A DNA stretch of 64,000 nt, taken from assembly GCF_937001465.1 (NCBI RefSeq), contig NC_064580.1:93113432-93177431 (forward strand). Direction: 5' to 3'. Below are positions 22,866 through 34,022 of the stretch, one piece after another. A program made the position numbers and the translations under genes. Below the pieces are notes generated by a model. It made no database searches. It was not told the DNA's origin and worked only from the letters and a program-made list of their open reading frames with translations. The stretch's first letter is position 1, and each line of letters starts with the position of its first letter. The DNA is from Orcinus orca. Taxonomy: Eukaryota > Chordata > Mammalia > Artiodactyla > Delphinidae.

Positions 22866-25800
22866 AGCCTCCAGATAAGGTGCCTAAATCCCATCTTTGC
22901 AGTGATGACCTCAGCTCCATAACCTATCACTGTCCTCTCTGATGAGCTCAGGAAGGCAAGAAAAGTTGTGCGGGTAACCACTTCCCTTCCTCTTTGAACT
23001 TCACTGCTCCAACGTCTCTCTCTCCCTAGTGTCTATCACAGGTTCAGGGTTCAAAGGAAAGGCGAAGGGAGGAAGAATAAAAAATGTCTCATTTATTCCT
23101 TCACTCCACGATATGGGAGTGCCTGTGTCATAGGAGGTGCTGGGCTGGGCGACGCCCTCAGGCAGCTGCTTTTCACAACACTGTGGCTTCCAGTTCTCTT
23201 GCCCAGAGGGAAGCTGCTTTGCTAGCTTTCCCTCGCTCCTCCTCCTCCTCTTCTCACTGCCCCTTCCTTCTTGAGGGAAAATAAAGCTCCTCTTTGAACC
23301 TGAACAGGACAAAGTTCCCAAGGCTTCTGCTTGCGAACTTGTGGGGGAAGAGGAAGAACGGGTTAAACCCTGAGGCTCTCCTCCACCTCACACACAAAGA
23401 GAGGTTCGACTCAATCTAGTGGGAGGCCTCACAGGGAGATCTAGGGGTCCCTAAACTCTGAAGCCCTTGGCCCATTCTCCCTGAAGCCCTGCTTGAGAAG
23501 AGGAACAGGTGTGATGGCAGGTGACTCTCCCAGGGTAGGTGCCACCGCCTGGATCCTGCTTGCCGCTGATAACCTCACAGACCTGGGGATGGGCTCGGCT
23601 CAACTTGCCCGTGGAGCAGGCAATGGTTCGAATGGGTTTTGAGTGCTCTTGAGACTACCACTTATCTCTAGGCAGTGTTCTCCTTCCTGTCCTCACTGTT
23701 CTTGACCCTCATCCCTCATCCTCTCTGTCCTGACGTCTCTACTCAACTCTGTCCAGTGTCAGCTCTCATTCTCCTGCTGCCTCTTTCTTCCTTCAATTAA
23801 AGCAATTCAAAATGTAAGCCGGTATGTTCACTCCTTGATTGCTAGAGTCTCACTCTCTTCCAGAATCAAGTTGCAAATCTCTATCCAGGTGCTCTTTTCT
23901 CCCAGCGAGACACCCCCCAGCAACTTTAACCTTGCTCCCGTGGTACCTATGGGCCCCTGGCAGATGCTCACCTTCCTCTTCTCCTGCCCCCCTGGGCTGA
24001 GCTTCCTTCCTCTCCAGAGCATGCTGCAGTTGCAGGCCAGGCAGGGAAGTTACCTCCTAGGACACACACCTTGCCCCAAAGTGTTCGGCTTTGTTCTCCG
24101 CTTCCCCCAGCCCTGCCACGCACTCCATTCAGAGAGCAACTACCCCACCTACTGTCCTCCTTGCTCCCCAAGTACACACACTCACACGCGTGCGTGCACA
24201 CACGTGCACACACATACACACACACACGACATCCCCAGACTTAGCACCTGCGGTGCCCCCTTCTGTATAAAGAAAGTCTAAAGTTGTTCTTGCACTCCCC
24301 TCTTCATCGAATATTTGGCCAAATCTATCCAGGGACCTCGTTTGTCTCATATGTCCCAGGTTTGCATTCCAAAAAAGTAATGTAACCCACCCCCTCCCAC
24401 CTTAGGCAGCAGGTGTAAACAGATCAGAGTCTGAAAGATGGTGATGAGGTGCCTCAGAGATAATGCAGATTCTCCACACCTGACAATCCCCAGAGCTTGG
24501 CCCTCGGCCCTGTTCCCTCCTTCTGGCCCTGGCTGCCTGCTGAGATGCTATCTTGCTTAAAACAATGGGAGAATGGGCTCGGTGTTTTTAAATTGTGGTT
24601 GTTAAGTCTCTGCTGAGATATAGGAGAACATGGAAAGGAGGAAAGGAGGCAGCTACTCCCTGACACCGACCAGTGTTTGGGCCCACTGCCCCAAACGATA
24701 TCATACAAGGGGCAGGGGCTGTGCTCTAACACCTGAATTCCCCTATACCCAGCCCTCTAGCCCTCGCTCTCCTCCCTAAGGTCCCCACCTAGAGCCACTG
24801 CTGTCCTTCTAACGCAAGGCTACTGAAGGAGCTTGCTTTCTGCCTTCTCCACCCCAGCCTCCCAGCCCCTAGGTACACACACACTCACCTTGGAACATGC
24901 GCGCTACACCTTATCCCCTCACACGCTGGAGGGAACAATGCAGCAAAGGGAAAGCAACAGTCAGGGGACCCACCTCCAAAGCTCAGGGCCCAGGGCAATG
25001 GCCTTGGTTTTCCAGGTAGCTCCCAGGGCAAATGGTGCCCTCACTGGTCTACCCCCAAGTGCCAAATCCTCACAGCCGTGTGCTCTCTAGGGTGGAGGCA
25101 CCGCATATTCAGAAGGCTTGTATTCATTTCCACAAATATGAACTATGAGCGTTCATTAGCTCCTCAGAGTTGGTATCTAGTTCAACCTCCCATAGAACCT
25201 CTAATTAATGTACCCTTCCTTTTCTCTGTCATTGGCTTAGGGTTCCTGGGTGTCCCCTGGGCCAAAGAATACTACTCCTGTTCTGTGGGCTTAGGGCAGG
25301 TTTCCTGTCACTTCAAGCTGTGTGGCCCAGGCTAGCTGCCCTTTCTAAGGGGAAGGCTAGGAGGGAATACAGAAAGAAACTGACTCATTGGCTTCGTGGT
25401 GGTTTCTATTTCTCTTTCTTTGCCAGTTCTCACCTCTGCTCTAGAAATCTGAATGCTAGTCTAAAGGGTTTGGGTTTTATTGGACAGCTGAAGTCATCAG
25501 ATGTTCCTGACATAATCAGGCTTGATTTATAAAGACCATGCTGACTGCAGTGTGCTGAATGGATTAGAGGGACCAACACTAATATTAGGGCGACGAGAGG
25601 CTGGGAAGTTGTTGCAGAAATTCAGTAGGAAGATGCCCAAGGCCTGATCTGGGGGTGGCTCATGATCAACAGAGAGATAAGAAGAGACTTGGGATGTTTT
25701 CCGGAGGTAGAACCAATACAACCAACCTGGTGGGAGTTGAAGGCTTGCGGGACAGAGGGGCAAGCACCTGGGTCCCGGGTAGGTGACGTAGACTAGACAG

Positions 25801-26269
25801 AGATCACATGCTCAGTTTTGAAGAAACTCTATATGGTGAGTACCCAGGGTGCACAGAAGGTGTGCTCAACTGCTCTCCCCACAGAGCCTGACAGATGGAG
25901 CAGAAAATTCTACCTTGAGCACCATAGCGCCCTCTGGCCTGCACGCCCATTCTGTGGGTAGTGCTCCTCCACTCACACCAGGGAGTGTACTTCACGTGTG
26001 GGACCTTCTCAAGGGAGTGTGGAGCGAGCAGAAGGCCTCGTGCATGTGAAGCCAGAGAAGTGGGAGAAATTCCAGGGTCAGAGCAAAAGGCCTGGAGGTT
26101 GGGAGCCCAGGAGCACCCCGACTGCAGGTCTCTGCAAGTCAGGAAGGTGGGATCTCGAGAGGCAAAGGTGTAGAGCCTGGGAGAGGGCCACTGGTATGCT
26201 TACGTGGTGGGCTGCCTTCCTGTGTTTCAGCTCTCCTCAACAGAAAAACCCCAGGTGTCTACACATGAA
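22866..26269. other. Unique region, no gene recognised (22.9-26.3 kb)
   Basis: Moderately GC-rich sequence with several 80-150 codon ORFs on both strands. None has a recognisable domain or coherent splice signals. A CA-rich microsatellite lies at 24,173-24,228. Confidence 0.5.
24173..24228. repeat. CA-rich microsatellite, interrupted
   Basis: Alternating CA with interruptions ('cgcgtgcgtgcacacacgtg'). Confidence 0.9.
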
Positions 26270-26507
26270 TTTACCTACAAAACAGGAACAGACTTACACA
26301 CATAGAGAACAGACTTGGGGTTGCCAAGGCGGTGGGGGGTGTGGTGTAGGGGAGGGAAGGATTGGGAGTTGGGGACTAGCACATGCAAACTGTTATATAT
26401 ACAATGGATAAACAACAAGGTGCTACTGTATAGAACAGGGAACTATATTCAATATCCTGTGATAAACCATCATGGAAAACAATATGAAAAAGGAGATATA
26501 TATACAC

Positions 26508-26567
<60 letters not shown>

Positions 26568-26640
26568 GAATCACTTTGCTGTGTGCCCAAAATTAACACA
26601 ACACTGTAAATCAACTATACTTCACCAAAAAAACCAAAAA
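26270..26640 (+). mobile_element. L1 3' UTR, sense, with internal microsatellite
   Basis: Landmarks: 'agacttggggttgccaaggc', 'tactgtatagaacagggaac', 'gaatcactttgctgtgtgcc', and 'ctgtaaatcaactatacttc'. A (TA)n(TG)n(TA)n tract interrupts it at 26,495-26,568. Confidence 0.85.
26495..26568. repeat. (TA)n(TG)n(TA)n microsatellite
   Basis: TA runs flank about ten TG units. It is nearly self-complementary at its ends and expanded within the L1 3' UTR. Confidence 0.95.
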
Positions 26641-28376
26641 GCCCTCAACATCTATAAGCGGTTTACCTCCAATATGTGGAGTCAGATGGATACCATATCC
26701 CATCAGCATCCTGTCCAAAACCTTCTGGACCACTTTCATTTGCATAGTTTTTGCTGAAACAGAGAAGTCACTGGTCATCAGTAAAGGCCACATTGTTTTC
26801 CAGAGGACAAGCAGCAGAGAAGAGCGCAGCTGTCACCTTTCCAGGGCTTTCCCTTCTCCTGCACACATGTAGACATGTATAGTCGTATGGGTACACGTTC
26901 TCTCCCCCACCCCCTTCTCTCCCCACCCCCTTCTCTCCCCACGGTGAGTCAGCCAGAAGCACGCAGTGAGGCAGACTCCTCCTCCCCCGCCCCAGCTTTT
27001 ATCCAGAGGATGGGGCACAAAGACTGGGTCCACGTTACCAAGCAGGATGAGGGGCTGCGGGAGCGGGGGCAGGCATTCTGGGAAGTGGAGAGGAGAGGAA
27101 GCAGGCAGGGGGCAGCCCTCAGAAAAATGCATTACCTCAACCCCCTAAAGAGCCCCAGTTTGTAATCAGCAATGGACACAGCTCTCCAGGTCGGTGGCTG
27201 TCCTTCCAGGGGCAGCTGATTGCCCCAGGAAAAGTACTCTTCCACCCTCAGTGCCCTCCTGAGCTGAGCTAACAAGTCTACGGCCTCTAGCACAAAGTCA
27301 CATTTCCCCATCTGGGCATTTTCTTGTCATACCCATGTCAACCTTGCTCTTGTACACCTCTGATTTTAGAACTGGGCATACGGCTTGACACAGAGAGACA
27401 ACCTTCTGGCCCTCGCCCAACAAAGTCATTTCACACTCTTAGGCCTCAAGGCTGTCTTCTCAAAGACATTCATTCTGGGAGCTGGCGTTTCTCTCACTAA
27501 TCATGTATTTCCAGCCTGGAGGTGTCTTGGCTGAGTATACGCAAGTAGCCAGCCAGAGCCCTGCAGACAGCTGGGCTTTCCAAAGCTCTCTGATGTGCTC
27601 ACCCAACACACCTGAGACCTTCAGCAGGGCTCTTTCCTCCCAGAGGGCATGGGAATGGGAACCAGGCCCTGAGCATCACTGTCATCCTAATGTACTCCCA
27701 CACGTTGACCAAGGAACATCAGTTCCTGCAATGTGTGTGTGTGTTCACTATATGTCCTACAAAGTCACCACAAGTAATGAATCAGTGACTACTAAACCAC
27801 TGCTCCTAGGGGAAATACAGGGTTAGGTTCCTGCGAGCCTCTGGTTACAACACTTTCATCAACCAATCAATATATAAACTCGTTTTATGTCTGTTTCTGT
27901 TTCAATTTATAATTTATTCCAATTAGAAATCAAGAATTTACTAAAAGAATGTATATTAACAAAACGCTAAAAGCGTCTTCCAACAAAAAACTCTAGAATC
28001 TGTCCAAGTCTAAATCACTGGACACTCCCAGTAGTGTCTCCAGAGGCTCCTTCATTGTTGAGGCTTTAGTAACCTCTGTTCATGCCCCATGGCATCTCTG
28101 GACCACACATGATGGCTGTAAGGTGCCCACGGGGTACTGAGGCAAGAAACTGCCCTTCTTGGCCTTGTATTATAAACCATTAGAGTGGCAACTGTCAGCC
28201 ACATACCGGGCCATCCTCAAAATAGAGGTTCTCACAGACCCTGGGCCTGTGACCCTCTGTACCCAGGTGCCCAGGATGCCTTAGATCATGGAACCAGCAC
28301 CCCAAAACCTCAGCATGGTTACTGAGGCCTCCTTGATACCAGATAGCTTTCTGGCATATCTTTCTCGCAAGAGGGC
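26641..28376. other. No gene seen (26.6-28.4 kb)
   Basis: Unique-looking sequence. A pair of 'cccccacccccttctctcccc'-like C/T-rich blocks occurs near 26,905-26,940. The part after about 28,040 may belong to the retroviral relic that follows. Confidence 0.45.
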
Positions 28377-28760
28377 ATGGCCTCAGCTGTCCTTAGTCCC
28401 TTGCCAGATGAGATAGTGGTAGAAGGAGACACCCCTCTCCCAGACTTCTTGGCTACCTGCGGAGCCCCTTGGAATCAACTGAGTGGGCAATATTGGGCAT
28501 TGTACACTACCTATGGTATGGTCACCATCATCCATATTACTGCTTTCGACCCCTTAACCAAGATGCCTATGATAAAGGACAGGACCAAAGAGTCAGCACA
28601 ATTGACCAAACTTCAGTCATTTTAGTACTCGATGCCCCGGCTAACAAATGGGCCCATCTTCACATTTTTATAAACTCTTGGGTCATTGCCTAAATGTTGT
28701 CCCCTTTGACGTAAAGAACTCTGGGAATCACTTGCCTCACAGATACCCAAAATATAGATC
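28377..28760 (+). mobile_element. Endogenous retrovirus pol relic (RNase H-like), sense
   Basis: A short plus-strand ORF and its overlapping frame carry the order of features of a retroviral RNase H domain: KESAQ followed by an L-x-L-D helix end, then HLHIFINSW where active elements have the TDSW-type motif. Frames are interrupted and the piece is small. It is an old, non-functional relic, cut at its right end by an L1 insertion. Confidence 0.45.
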
Positions 28761-28776
28761 AAGATGTTAGGGACTG

Positions 28777-29640
28777 ACAGAATGGCCATCATCAAAAAGT
28801 CTACAAACAATAAATGCTGGAGAGGGTGTGGAGAAAAGGGAAGCCTCCTGCACTGTTGGTGGGAATGTAAATTGATACAGCCACTATGGAGAACAGTATG
28901 GAGGTTCCTTAAGGAGCCAAAAATAGAACTACCAAACGACCCAGCAATCCCACTACTGGGCATATACCCTGAGAAACCCATAATTCAAAAAGAGTCATGT
29001 ACCACAATGTTCACTGCAGCTCTATTTACAATAGCCAGGACATGGAAGAAACCTAAGCGTCCATCGACAGATGAATAGATAAAGAAGATGTGGCATATAT
29101 ACAATGGAATATTACTCAGCCATAAAAAGAAACGAAATTGACTTATTTCTAGTCAGGTGGGTGGACCTAGAGTCTGTCACAGAGAGTGAAGTAAGTCAGA
29201 AAGAGAAAAACAAATACCGTAATGCTAACACATATATATGGAATCTCAAAAACAGAAAAAACCCAAAATGGTCATAAAGAACCTAGGGGCAGGACGGGAA
29301 TAACGACGCACACCTAACAGAGAATGGACTTGAGGACACGGGGAGGGGGAAGGGTAAGCTGGGACAAAATGAGACAGTGGCATGGACTTATATACACTAC
29401 CAAATGTAAAACCGAAAGCTACTGGGAAGGAGCCGCAGAGCACAGGGAGATCAGCTTGGTGCTTTGTGACCACCTGGAGGGGTGGGATAGGGAGGGTGGG
29501 AGGGAGGGAGACACAAGAGGGAAGAGATATGGGGATATATGTATATGTATAGCTGATTCACTTTGTTATAAAGCAGAAAGTAACACACCAGTGTAAAGCA
29601 ATTGAACTCCCATAAACATGTTATTAAAAAAAGAAAAAAA
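28777..29640 (+). mobile_element. 5'-truncated L1, sense
   Basis: Contains the end of ORF2 ('gcctcctgcactgttggtgg', 'ccactactgggcatatacc', 'gaatattactcagccataaa') and the full 3' UTR to an A-rich tail. An imperfect target duplication is visible: 'aagatgttagggactga' before, and 'aagatgttatgcactga' displaced to about 29,984-30,000 by a later SINE. The ORF2 piece retains about 100 open codons (28,764-29,078) but is far too short to act. Confidence 0.9.
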
Positions 29641-29656
29641 AGATGTTATGGAATGG

Positions 29657-29984
29657 GGCTTCCCTGGTGGCGCAGTGGTTAAGAACCCGTCTGCCAATGC
29701 AGGGGACACGGGTTCGAGCCCTGGTCCGGGAAGATGCCACATGCCGCGGAGCAACTAAGCCTGTGTGCCACAACTACTGAGCCTGAGTTCTAGAGCCCGC
29801 GAACCACGACTACTGAGCCCGCGGGCCAAAACTACTGAAGCCTGTGCACCCACAACAAGAGAAGCCACCGCGGTGAGAAGCCCGTGTACCTCAACGAAGA
29901 GGAGCCCCCATTCACCGCAACTAGAGAAAGCCCACGCGCAGCAACGAAGACCCAACACAGCCAAAAGTAAAAAAAAAAAAAAAA
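29657..29984 (+). mobile_element. Full-length CHR-type SINE
   Basis: Complete long-form SINE with an A17-type tail. 'agatgttatg' flanks it at 29,641-29,650 and 29,985-29,994. It landed at the 3' target duplication of the L1 to its left. Confidence 0.92.
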
Positions 29985-29991
29985 AGATGTT

Positions 29992-30300
29992 ATGCACTGA
30001 ACTCTGTTCCCCTCAAATTGCTATGTTGAACCCCTAATCCCCAATGTGACTATAGTTGGAGATATGACCTTCAAGGTTAAACAAGGTCATGAGCTTGGAG
30101 CTCTAATCCAATAGGGGGGTATCCTTATAAGAAGACGAACAGAAGCCACAGAGCTCTCTCTCTCCCCACACTGAACAAAGAAAAGGCCATATGAAGACAC
30201 AGTGAGAAGACAGCTGTCTGCCAAGGACAAAGGTCTCACCAGGCTATAAATTCTTTTAGCAAATTCTAGATTTCCAACTGGATTAAATTGTGGACCTTTG
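29992..30300 (+). mobile_element. MaLR-like LTR, 5' part, sense
   Basis: 'tgttatgcactgaactctgt' at the start, 'tgtgactatagttggagata', 'atccttataagaagacgaac'. The 3' third is not recognisable. Confidence 0.65.
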
Positions 30301-30393
30301 TATCAACTTAAATTGTTTCCTCCCTCTGCGTACAAGTTTTCTGATTGCTTTCTCTCTGATTCTTTTTGCTTGTTTGTTTGTCACTGGATATAC

Positions 30394-30394
<1 letters not shown>

Positions 30395-30442
<48 letters not shown>
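30395..30442. repeat. (TG)n microsatellite
   Basis: About 24 uninterrupted TG units. Confidence 0.98.
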
Positions 30443-30444
<2 letters not shown>

Positions 30445-31249
30445 GTGTCCTCTCTAATCTGCTCATATTTATAGATTTCTTCCTTCAGAGAGCATCAGAT
30501 CAGTTTCATTAGGGTTAGGGGCCTCCCCTATGGCAATGGTTGCTTAATAAGTTTTAAGGACTCTGGCTTAAGTTGCGTTTAATTTCATCACTGCGTCCCA
30601 AAAGTGCCATGGTTGCTTTTCCCTATCATTAGGATGATCAGGATTTCTACTGCAACAGAAGCATATGCAATAGAATGGCACAGCAGATTACTGGGCCCCC
30701 AAGCCAGAGGTGGGTGGACTGAAGCCATCTTCTGCTATGGTGCTGCCACTTGTGCTGCATGGAATTATTATTATCATTATTTTGTCTTTACTCTCTGTAC
30801 AAATTCTGTCAGAATAGTTTAGATTTCTAGCAGTGCAAATTTACAGCTGTGGGTTTTATCTCCATCTAATCATGAGTGGTCCAGACCTTCTGGGTGGTTA
30901 TGGGGACAGGTTCGGAGGCCCACTGACCCACCTCTTGGGCAGCCCAGGAGAGGAGGACATCGCAGGCCATGCAGGACACGTGGGGGTTGCATTCTGGAAC
31001 AGCGTGAACCAGAAGGGTCTGTGGGAAGCGGGCTTTGCAGTACTAAGAGGGTGAGGTACACCCGGGTGCCTAAGCAAGGATGTGACTGGCTTGTTTGAAT
31101 CCTTCTGCTGGCTGACAAGGAAACACTATTCAGGGATAATAAGCAGGAATGCATCCGGTGCATTTAATAACAAGGGTTGTTGCTAGAGGACCCTATCTGG
31201 CGGAGCAGAGTGGGCAGCAGAATCTGGGATTAGGCCGCTCGAGGCCCTC
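30443..31249. other. No gene seen (30.4-31.2 kb)
   Basis: Sequence rising in GC toward the CpG-rich segment. ORFs are short and not recognised. Confidence 0.5.
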
Positions 31250-32420
31250 CCAGTTTCACTAGCCGTCTACTCAGCACGGCGGAATACTAACTTGGGCCCT
31301 CACCGCACCATCACCCCCTCCCCGCGCACTCACACACAGGGGTCAGTATACCTGGCTGAGGAGAACTCAGTCCCTGGAGATGGAGGGGTGGACCCTGGGG
31401 CGGTAGCTCCCCGACCCCCGCCATTTCAGAGCTATTAGGTACCACGGCAACACAGGGCCTGAAACAAGGGGGCTCCATCGCAGCTGGACGTGCCCAGCCC
31501 CACCACCAACTCCTCTAGGGACTGGCTAGCAGGCAGCGCGCGTGGGCAGCCGATCAAAAGCCCAGGCCCACGTCTGCTCCAGCCGTCTCCTTCTAAGAGG
31601 TCGCCCACTCACCCACCGCCCTCCCAGCTCATGGCAGCCTGGCGACCACGCTTACCAATCAAAGAAGTCCAGAACGACGTCAGGAACATCAGGCGAGGAG
31701 AGGTTAGAAGCCAAAGTGGAATTTCCAGCTGGGATGGGGGTCGTCGCCCTCCAACGGCAGGGTCCTGATGAGGAGTAGGCAAACAGCGGCCCGCCGCATG
31801 TCGGGACGCCATAGCTCCGACCGTCCAAGAACCCTGGAGACTGCTGCGGACCGGGAGGAAGACAAACGAGGGGGGGCGCGGGATAACCAAGAGGAGCGGG
31901 GCGAGGAGCTCGTGCTTCTGCAAAGAGCCGCCCGTACGGTGAGAACATCGAGGCCAAGGGGAGCGCGGAGGGTGGGGGTCGACCAGCGGCCCTGAGCCTG
32001 GCAGCGGCAAGAAGAGCAGCAGCCCAGCAGCTTCACTCCACGTACCAACCCGACTACTCACCCGGCCACTGCGGACAGCGCGGGGTCTGAAGCACTTCCG
32101 GCTGCCGCTGGGCGGGCCCGAGGCCCGGCACACAACTGGTTCCGCCCACTCCGATGGCAAGCGAGCTTAGCCAATCCGGCAGGCGCCAGGAGCTTTTCAA
32201 ATAGATGCGCGTTCCCACCTCCTAGCACAGGCTGTGTGCCGCCCAGCCCTGTGCTCCTTGTGGCGTCTGCAGTCATTCCTCGGTCAGCAGCAGCTCCAGC
32301 TCCTTGGCAGCTGGAGAGCTGGGCCGGGGGTCGGCGGCGTGCGGCACCCCGCCCTGCGCCTCCCTTCTGCAAGAACGCAAAATGTGCTTTTCACTTGAAA
32401 CAGCGTATGCCCAAGAGTTT
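31250..32420. promoter_or_regulatory. CpG-rich, TATA-less, possibly bidirectional promoter
   Basis: Dense CpG over about 1.1 kb. Promoter-type sites cluster: ETS-like 'cacttccggc' (32,093-32,102), GC-box-like 'gggcgggcc' (about 32,111), CCAAT at 32,171-32,175, and a second CCAAT at about 31,652. ORFs diverge from the cluster: minus-strand ones ending near 31,610-31,705, starting at 31,957-32,160, and a plus-strand one from 32,304. A donor-like 'gtgaga' at about 31,938 follows a plus-strand ATG at 31,799 (MSGRHSSDRP...). I recognise none of these proteins. The cluster strongly suggests a promoter; the genes driven are unknown. Confidence 0.5.
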
Positions 32421-32663
32421 TCTTTTTGTGGTGAAAGAAGTAATTTGACCACCCAGGCTCAATCTGCAGTTTCAAAGTACTGGACACCTTTGAGGAATCA
32501 GGACATAGTGGACTGGTGGTCATTCCCAGACCCTCGGGCCTCCAGTGAACCAGAGTGCCTGTCCTCTGGAAGGCATAGAGGAGGTGCAACCAGTGCGTTT
32601 TGTGACACGGCTCTGGCCCATCATCAGGACAGAAATTGGGCTCCAGGAGCCCCCCTCCCATAG
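32304..32663 (+). CDS. Unrecognised 119-codon ORF just downstream of the CpG-rich segment
   Basis: It opens at ATG 32,304, with another in-frame ATG at codon 27 (MCFSLETAYAQ), and ends at TAG 32,661-32,663. No signal peptide, membrane segment or family motif is visible. The first third is GC-rich and could be leader. The last 59 codons are retained in copy A at the window edge with one synonymous change. A consensus-like donor 'gtgagt' follows the stop at 32,755, so the ORF may lie in a first exon of a spliced RNA. Alternatively it is a chance ORF. Confidence 0.22.
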   Translation: MAAGELGRGSAACGTPPCASLLQERKMCFSLETAYAQEFSFCGERSNLTTQAQSAVSKYWTPLRNQDIVDWWSFPDPRASSEPECLSSGRHRGGATSAFCDTALAHHQDRNWAPGAPLP

Positions 32664-33969
32664 CTAAGGGATGCACAGTTGAAGTGAGGGTTCTTGGCTG
32701 ACAGCATTGAAGGGGAAAAGAAGGCAACGGTCAGTGTATCGGATCTTCAAGGCAGTGAGTCCCTGGAGAGCAGGTCACTCTAACGCTCCAGCATTCTGGC
32801 CCAGCATGGGGGGGAAAAAAGCCTTACATTTTTGCTAGAGGTTTTCTATTCTTTCCGCTACCCTGAACATTGCCACGTAGAATAGAAATATCTCAGAGAA
32901 AGAGGAAATGCTTCCACTCATTCACTACCCTTCGTCCTTCCCATCTCAGGTAACTTGCTGAAGCAAGGTCAGAAAGAGGCTTCTTCAGAGCACATAAGCC
33001 AGATGGGCAATGAGCAGATAAACCTCAGTCATATTCACCAGCGCTGGACCTCGTGAGGCATGCCATGTAAAAGTGTTGAAATCAAAATGGATTTCAGGTT
33101 CACTCTTGGTCAACTAGAATATTCAAACAAACATTCTCCCCCTTCGCCTTTCCTTCAGTATTTGGTGAAAAGAGTTGGGACTGCTTGTGCCCAGCATGTT
33201 GCAAAGCATTAGTTGCATGGAACTTCCTGGGGTGGCTGAGTGTTTTGTACAGCTAAAAACTTAACTCTTTACCCCACCTTGACCCCTTCTCCAGCACCCC
33301 CTTTCTTTTTCTTTTGTTTTTTTTTACCATTTTAGAATCACACATTTTTAAAATGTCTCTTATTTTCCTTCCTTCTCTTCACCAGCAGAGCATCTTCACA
33401 CCCTCGTTTCCCCTCTCCTTTCCCCCTCTTTTTCCTTCTATTACACTAAGTGCTTTCTTCTCACTTACGTGGCGGATCCGCATGGAACTAACCCACTTCC
33501 TTACGTGGGGGATCCCTCTATAACTAACCATCACAACAGCAGTGGGTCAGGTGAGCTCAGCCCTACTGCTCTTAGTCCTGCACCCCTTGTCTCTGGTCAC
33601 TAAGGCATCCTCGTAGAGACAATACTTGCTTGTCAAAAATGAAAAGGCCATTTCAGATCCGTTTGTCCAAGCATCTGAATTGTATATGGGCGGGGAGGGG
33701 TGGGGACTGAAGCCTAGAGGAGGGTGGATGGGCCCAAGGTTACACAGTGGCAAAATGCAAAACTAGAACTGTATTTCCAGGTTGGCCTACTTCCAGATAA
33801 GTGTGTTTTTCCAGTGAAAGTCAGCTTTGACTGTTATTTCAGGCAGCCACCGGCATGTGGGAATGGTTTTGTTTGGAAGCAGGTTATTCCTACTCGTGGA
33901 ATCAAATTCTGCAATCAGTGTCTCAACTGACAGGAAAAGGAAGCCTCTGTTTTTTTCTTTTTTTCCTAG

Positions 33970-34022
33970 GCGTCCTTGTGACTATGGAGATGGCCAAAAA
34001 CTTGATGGCAAAAATGAATTTA
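33970..34022 (+). other. Candidate exon fragment upstream of SRP9 (copy B)
   Basis: Matches the candidate terminal exon of copy A. A branch-point-like 'ctgac' (33,927-33,931), a pyrimidine tract and 'cctag' (33,965-33,969) precede it. The ATG at 33,984 now reads across the left target duplication into the retrocopy's leader and stops at about 34,037. It would act as a short upstream ORF if the segment were spliced onto SRP9 sequence. Confidence 0.2.
34010..34022 (+). repeat. Left target-site duplication of SRP9 retrocopy
   Basis: 'aaaaatgaattta', repeated at 35,530-35,542 and present once in copy A (1,759-1,771). Confidence 0.95.

Noticed and set aside
28764..29078. 104-codon ORF with a clear protein match
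   Set aside because: It is the C-terminal end of L1 ORF2 in a 5'-truncated element, annotated as a mobile element rather than a gene.
29755..29997. ORFs of 80-147 codons overlapping SINEs, e.g. here, 1,088-1,504, 61,031-61,384 and 61,776-62,126
   Set aside because: They are readings through CHR-type SINE bodies, whose GC-rich sequence is often open by chance.
18345..32484. Copy B sequence right of 52,143 resuming in copy A beyond the GT-rich array (array as a simple insertion)
   Set aside because: Sequence after 21,317 does not resemble sequence after 52,144, so the homology truly ends at the array.
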